64,000 nt of DNA. Origin: Monarcha castaneiventris obscurior. Its lineage: Eukaryota; Chordata; Aves; Passeriformes; Monarchidae. Both the position numbers and the translations under genes were made by a program. Shown here piece after piece: positions 57,957 to 64,000 of this stretch (position 1 is its first letter; each line of letters opens with the position of its first letter). The stretch is from the NCBI GenBank assembly GCA_026261815.1, contig JAMPIT010000886.1, positions 18,882,501 to 18,946,500 of the forward strand. The letters are read 5' to 3'. The notes under the pieces are model-generated. The model saw nothing but the letters and a program-made list of their open reading frames with translations. It was not told the DNA's origin and ran no database searches.

Positions 57957-60900
57957 GGTGCATTTGTCTTCGAGGAACCTGGGGTGTTCTTTTCATCAGT
58001 TCAATCTCTCTCTGGCACTTGAGTTCTGATTGGCTGAAGGACTTAGGGAAAAAAAAATCTTTAATTAAGTAGATAATCTCTTCTTAGGAAGTTCTGCGGC
58101 TCCATTTCACCAGCCCCCTTTAGCTCTTACTTTAGGATTGGTTACCCTTTGCAGAAGGTGGGATTCAGGAGGCATCCGTCTCTTCATCACACCAGGACTG
58201 CCGGGTGGAAAATAACTCCATCCCTTCCCTAAATTAGTTGTGCATCTTCTTTTTTTTTTTTTTCCTTTTCTCTGGTGGTGGTGGTACCCAAGTTTGGGGG
58301 TTTTTTAGGATCTCCTTTCTCCCTCTTTATTTGGATTTTACATTTCACATGGACCCTTATCTGTGCATCTTCTTCCTCACTCCCTTCTTCCAGTCCTGCT
58401 ATGCCTGGTGAGTATCAAGAGCACCTCAGTCTGTGTCACAGACAGGTGCTCTTCCCGGATACCCTAAGGAAATGCCTCTTCACCTTCCTAAATGTCTTCT
58501 CTTTCTCACTTAGCTCAGTTCTGTCTTTAATGGAATCAGATATTTAACCAAGTCCCTACACACTCATTGGCAGAGAGGTTAGATCTATGAAAGCCCCCCT
58601 TTTCCCCTGAGCCTCCCAAAAATAACTATGGGCCAAATTGTGAGCTGGGGTAAAATAGAGGAGAGTGGATGCTGAGGACCTGGCCCCTCACTTTCAAGTG
58701 GGAAGATAAACCAATAGAAAAGCCAGGGACTTCTGTTTTTCCAAAGGCTCCCAGTCAGCTTGTCTCTTGTCTTAATTAAATCAATTGGGGCTTCTCTCAC
58801 GCTCCCCGAAAGAGGACAGTCCGTGATTAAGAGCTCAGAGCCAGCAGGGGTGAGTTAGATCCACAGGAGTGTCACTCTGGATGAGCAGCCTGAGACCCAA
58901 GCCCCTTGGCACACACAGGGTCAGAATTACATGTCTGAAATTCATCTATTAGTATTTCCTGGGGAGAAGCTTTCGGTATGGAGTTTGCTACGGCTTGGTT
59001 TCCAACCACCTGAGTCCCATCAGACCAGTTCTGCTGTGCATAAATCTGTGGCCATTTCCTGTGGACCCCTTGCTCTGTCCTAAGGGCAGTGTTATATTTA
59101 TTTTCCAAAAAGTTCTATAAGGGTGACCAGAAAGGGATTATGCTAGCATCAAATCTCGTATCATTCCTTGTGGGATATATCAGTCCTGTTCCCAATGGGA
59201 GATGGGCTCTGCAGATATTTTTCCTATGTCATTTTTACTGAGTACCCAAACTTTATTCTCCATTGCTGTGATGCCCTGGGGAATCTGCTCAGCGGGTTAC
59301 AGATTTATCTCTAACGGCAAGGAAAGTCTTTTACCATTCAATTACTAAAATCCCCTGCCTTTCCCATAGCAGATCTCCAGGGTTATTACCATGGATGGAG
59401 AAATCAAAATTACAGAAAGAGAAACTAAAGAGTAAATGGGAACTCATTCCTGTTAGTCTGGAAGTGAAATTTATGTTCTTTCAGAGATTTTCTACTCCCT
59501 TCATTAAAAGAATGTGCCACAATTTCTATATGTCTAAATACTATAAAGCAGCAAACTCAAGATAAACCTCCCTTCTGGAACAAGGCGAATACGTGTGTTC
59601 TACAGGGAGACTAAGCAAGAGCTCATGCTGATTTTATTGTTATTTTTCTTCTTTTCCTGTGTATGTGTCTTGCTTTCCTCAATAAAAACAGGTTTAGAAT
59701 ATATTAAAAGAAAAAAACCCCAACATTTTAAAGAAACAGTTCAAAGGAGAGAAATTTCAGTGCACAAAGTCGAGCTAAATATGGAAATCCAAGGCATTTT
59801 CAGCCCAGAGTTGGATGTTTAAATTCCCTGCCTCTCAGCAGTTTTTATCTAAGAGAAAAGTTTATAGATCAAGACAACCCTGCTTCTCTCTGCATGTTGC
59901 TCATAGGTCATGAGTTCCAGAGAGAAAGGAAAATTGCAACCTGTATTTGAAATTATCATTTTGCAAACACTATCCCTTAACCCTTGAGGAGAAAAAATAC
60001 AAGTTTGTGGAAATCATAAAATAATTCTGCTTGAAATTTGGGCTGGTTTTCTTTATCTGATCCAACTGCTTAAAACACAAGTTATTTTTTTCCTGTGATT
60101 TAATCACAAGAATTGGGAGTGGGAGTATGGGGGGGAGCAATATATAACAACAACAGAACATTTCTTTGTATATATATGTGGCCACTTCCCTTCTGTGAGT
60201 GTGCATTAGATTTTACCATCTAACAGACCATTCAACTAGCCTATTTCTAGGTGATCAAAATGTCAGGGTTGCATTTAGGAACAAAACCCTCCAAAATTAA
60301 TATAACAAAATAGAGAAAAATGAAGAAAAAAGTAAAGCTTCAAATGTTACTGAGTTACTGCCCAGTCTCCTCTCTTGTGGGAATAATACAACAATCTTTA
60401 ATGCAGTAGTTTGTTTCTAAATGTATTTTTTACACTTCAGCTGTGGGACTGCCTTTGGCTTCCAGCCTCCCTGGTTTTCTAACAACATCAGGGAGCACAT
60501 ATTGAGAACAAAACTCAGATCCAAAGTGAAATTCTATCAATTTTCTCTATTTAGAATAATGACAGTAAAGATCTAAATACATCTTCATCATTTTCTAAAG
60601 AGCAGAATCAGCAGCACAGTAGCCTGAGTGGGTGGTAAGGTATCAGACAAATACTGTAATGAGAGATTAGGTAAGGCTCTTAGGGCATATTAAACCGAGG
60701 TGTGTGGTGCTGTTATTGGTTAAAGTTGTAACTGAGACAGAATTATCAGAAGCTTATTAGTATTTGATATGAGCAAAACATAATGGGACAGCTGCTTGGC
60801 AGAGCTCTTTGCTTTCAGATTCAATAAAACTATGATAGAAAACTCCGCTAAATATATTAATTAGCTTTGAGATAATTTCCTAATTTTGGATCCAATGAAA

Positions 60901-62391
60901 ATCTCTTGCCCTAGATTTGCTTTTTACCTGGAGACAGAGTTGTGGTGAGGGAAGCACTGTACCCTGGCCAGGGCCCTGCACAGCCTGGGGAGGGGGCAGA
61001 GCAACTCTCTCTACCTGCTTAGCTATGAGCCTGCTTTGCTTCAGTCCATGTAATGCTGTCCTGGAGTTTGAAGATGGAGGGAAAGGGGTTTACACACATA
61101 GAAACCCTGTGAGCTTTCTCAGAGAAGAGAAATTGCTTCAAATGTCTCCTTTCATGTGCATGATACAAAAAAATCACCAAACACATGGGCATTGCACTGG
61201 TTAACACCAGCTGTGAATGCAACTGCTTAGTTAGTTTAGTATTACATTCTGCTTTCCTTTGCAATGGAATGAAAATTTAGTAGAAATACATAATTTCTTT
61301 TTTAAAATCACAGAGAAAATAATGAAGAGAGATTTTGGTAGTGATTCCTATTTGCAGCACAGAGGTGATTCTAGAGACACTGTCACTATTGTACTACATC
61401 TGTGTAAGTAGTGGCTTAATTGCTCTCTGTCCTTACTGGAGACTATATACAGAATGGAGATGCATTTTTTCTTAGCTAAATCATAGGAGCAAAGACAAAG
61501 CATACAGATTCTGTCTCCATTATTATCTTTCCTTCCCCCTCAACACAAGTACGAAAAATTTCAGCCAGCCTCCAGCCATACGACAGTCCCATCTCCCCTT
61601 CTCCTGAACCCACTTGCAGTTGCAAGAGTTAAATGTTGGGGTGTCAAGTGCACCAAACACTTGAATCTTTGTGAATCCTTCACTTGTCTAAGTCCTACAA
61701 ACCCAGCCAGCAGCATGCCTGCCTGTTGATCTGAGAGCTCAAGGAAAATGCCTTCTGTCTCTCTGACTTTATAAAGTGTTTAGAATATCCTGCTGGGAAA
61801 TTGCTACTGTATCATTTACTCAGCTGCAGATGGAGAATTGGCATATCCTGAACTTGGCCTTTTTGTGAACCCTCAAGTTTATCCTGGAAGGAACAGATCC
61901 TCTGCTTCAATGCAGTTGTGTCAATTGACTCCTGCTTAACAGGCTGGTTTGCTGTAAATGCTGAATTTGTAGATTACCGTCTTCCTCCTAAAGCCATCCT
62001 TGCAACTTCTCAGATGTTCCTAATCCAAGGGTTTGAGGCAAATGCCTCCTATACATTGTGAATTTGGTTTTCCCTACCCACATGAGAAGCAATGCAGACA
62101 GGATATTTTTCTTGTTTTGGTGACAAAAGCAAGATAAGAGAGGACTTGCAATTTTCTAGCTCTTGCCTACGCAGGAGCATTTTACAAGAGTTTTCTCACA
62201 GCTCAGATTCACACTGTCACCATCCTGAGTGTGGTCCCCATAGCAAAGCACTTAAGGTCAAGGCAACGGACAGAAGGGAAACCAGATGGAAAAATAACTT
62301 GTTCATGCTGCTACCCAGTTGCGTTAGGATGGGGACCCATGGAGCTTACACAGTCTGATTAGCCCCAGGTTCATGGCCCTGTGTGATTCAG
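57957..62391. other. Intergenic DNA, no gene recognised
   Basis: The stretch is mostly AT-rich, especially 59500-61400, with T-runs at about 58251-58265. A palindromic repeat fossil lies at 58629-58687. No coding region is supported. Confidence 0.5.
58629..58687. repeat. Fossil palindromic repeat (GGGCCAAAT...CTGGCCCC)
   Basis: It begins GGGCCAAATTGTGAGCTGGGGTAAA and ends GGATGCTGAGGACCTGGCCCC. The two ends are diverged inverted copies of each other. They resemble a widespread amniote hairpin element with ends like 'gggccagatcctcagctggtgtaaat'. The family name is not certain. Confidence 0.45.
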
Positions 62392-62434
62392 GTCACCCGA
62401 TGCTCTAATCACTCGGCTACAGATGCCGTCTCTC
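62392..62434 (-). mobile_element. tRNA-like head of a SINE, minus strand
   Basis: On the minus strand it reads GGCATCTGTAGCCGAGTGATTAGAGCATCGGG. It keeps a box A-like promoter (TAGCCGAGTGATTAGAGC) and the pattern of the amniote CORE-SINE head. It is not a functional tRNA because no acceptor stem or anticodon arm can be closed. Confidence 0.6.
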
Positions 62435-64000
62435 CAAGTCCCAGGAAATATTTAATTAGCTGTACAATGCAGAAGCAGCTCCCAAAGGAAAATTCCTCTG
62501 CAAAACAACCATCGACTTCGTGCTAAAGTACCCATGGGGGCTGGAGCACAGCCGGGTCTGAATCGCAAGCCTGGAACAAAGGGAAACAATCTCCTGTTCT
62601 CACAGTGCCCTGGCACAGCCCACTCCTGTTTTGACCCAGGGGAATCTTTCCCAAAGCAAGCTTCATCAATATAAACACATTTTCACCAAAAAACCCACAA
62701 AACCCAAACTAAAACAAAAGAAAGTTAGACTTGCCAGAATGAAATGTGGCAAGCTCATTCCCTCAACTCTTTCTAAACTGTAACAGCAAAGATCAGGCTT
62801 CTTGTGATTTTTGACCAAGCTAAAGTAATGAGACCTCCTTTTGTGGTGTACTTTGGAAAGGATCGCTGTGGGTGCAGTTCTAGTGGAGGTGAAATGGGCG
62901 TGCTAACTGCATGAGTGGTTTTCCAGGGCAGGACAGCATCCTCTCCCAATGTCTTCCATGTCTGATGTCTGGACACCAGTCCTGCCACCCTGTCTGTTGC
63001 TGTGTCTGTGGCAAGGCTGCACTTTAACCCTCAGCCTGGGACAGCAGTGCCTGCCTCTGCCTGTGCTTGAGCTCACCCTGGAATGTCCCCACAATGTCTG
63101 TGTTGGATTTGTAGAACAAAAAAGACAGTACCTTTCTCTCCCTTACGAGGGGATACTCATGGCTCATTTGAAGCAGAACATCATCTTGATAAGAAGCTGA
63201 AGAGCCAAGTTTTTCTATCAGTGCATGCTCTGTCATTTTCCCAATCACTCACTCACTGCAAGGTCTTAATCCACTCAAGCCACCTCTCTGGCCTCAGTGT
63301 CCTCTGGGTGATAACAGCACTCACCCTTTTCTCTGAAGTGTTGGGTTGCCAGCAGGGAAAATGCTCCAGAGACTCACCAGAAATAGTGATGAGTGTTATT
63401 TTGCAAACCTGGAGAGACTGGGATTAGATATTTTTAGGACAGTCTCTCTTTTCTTACCTAATTTCTGACTTGGGATATTTGGAGTTGGCTCTTGGGCTTT
63501 TTCAAAGTGTCAGTCCTTTTTGCCATGACACAGCTAAGCAGGATTCACCCAGCCATTCTCCAGATTCTGTAGGTGGTCACTGCATCACATGGAGTCCTAA
63601 TGTTGACTGACCATTTCCACAGAAACAGACTTTCTCACTGGAGAAGGACTCAGACGGGACAGGATCAGTTCTGCAAGCCCATAGGGACAGTGTTGGAGAC
63701 AAGCCACAGTGCTTGGCCCTTGGAGATGATTGCTCCACAACTTCAGGGGGAACATCAGAAAGCTTGTCTAGGACCTCCCACACAGCCCAAACCCCTGGGA
63801 TCCCCTGCACAGTGTCCAAGAGGATGGGGAGGACTTGTATATCTGCGCTCAGCCATCACCATAACCTGACCAAGAGGAGAGTGTGGGCAGTCAGAGCTGG
63901 CACCACAGGAAAACAAGGGACTGTGATGTGGAGAGAGGCATCTGGACACATCTGGACACAAAGGAGCAGTGGTGTGATGCCCTCCTTCCCTCAGCATGGT
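62435..64000. other. Intergenic DNA to the window edge
   Basis: No gene is recognised. A 10-bp duplication (TCTGGACACA twice) is at 63941-63960. The window ends inside unannotated sequence. Confidence 0.5.
63941..63960. repeat. 10-bp tandem duplication
   Basis: TCTGGACACA occurs twice head to tail. Confidence 0.8.

Noticed and set aside
62380..62440. Functional tRNA gene
   Set aside because: Only the D-arm/box A region is recognisable. The anticodon arm, T-arm and acceptor stem cannot be formed, so it is a SINE head.
36000..64000. WNT8B exons
   Set aside because: Expected further downstream by synteny. No frame shows the WNT cysteine pattern or a CKCHG-type motif.
1..64000. CRISPR array, operons, insertion sequences or prophage
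   Set aside because: The window is vertebrate DNA with introns. No regularly spaced identical repeats with unique spacers and no bacterial-type genes are present.

Overview
This window is vertebrate nuclear DNA, almost certainly from a bird (possibly a songbird, but the species cannot be fixed from sequence). It has large introns with GT-AG splice sites, CpG-rich promoters in otherwise CpG-poor DNA, a long 3' UTR, a retroviral solo LTR and decayed CORE/MIR-type SINEs. The one protein-coding gene I can support is stearoyl-CoA desaturase (SCD, delta-9 desaturase). It lies complete on the + strand in six coding exons between 11872 and 29601. The exons join in frame to a 360-residue protein with all three histidine boxes intact, and the protein begins MPAHLLQEE as I remember for chicken SCD.

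Layout. 1-11,100: upstream intergenic DNA with a minus-strand solo LTR (1516-1951; perfect 10-bp terminal inverted repeats and a 4-bp target duplication). It abuts a small CpG-rich island (about 1955-2400) that holds a strong CTCF-like motif. 11,130-11,900: the SCD CpG island, with a sterol-response-like element, two CCAAT boxes, a long A-rich tract and a TATA-like box before exon 1. 11,899-29,401: exons 2-6 and five introns; intron 3 carries a G-rich hexamer array followed by three CCAAT boxes. 29,602 to about 33,185: an unusually long 3' UTR containing a MIR-like SINE and an AT microsatellite, ending at an AATAAA. 34,836-35,065: a 14-bp minisatellite. 35,200-35,640: a second, orphan CpG island followed by a TATA box. 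35,700-64,000: about 28 kb with no recognisable gene, only fossil repeats and simple sequence.

How it works together. SCD is an ER-membrane diiron enzyme that makes oleate and palmitoleate from saturated acyl-CoA. The promoter motifs fit the lipid- and sterol-responsive (SREBP plus NF-Y) control known for this gene in mammals. The orphan island about 2 kb past the SCD poly(A) signal could be the promoter of a noncoding transcript or a distal SCD control element. No prokaryotic-type operon, CRISPR array or novel protein system is present. The most interesting items are regulatory and repeat-derived.
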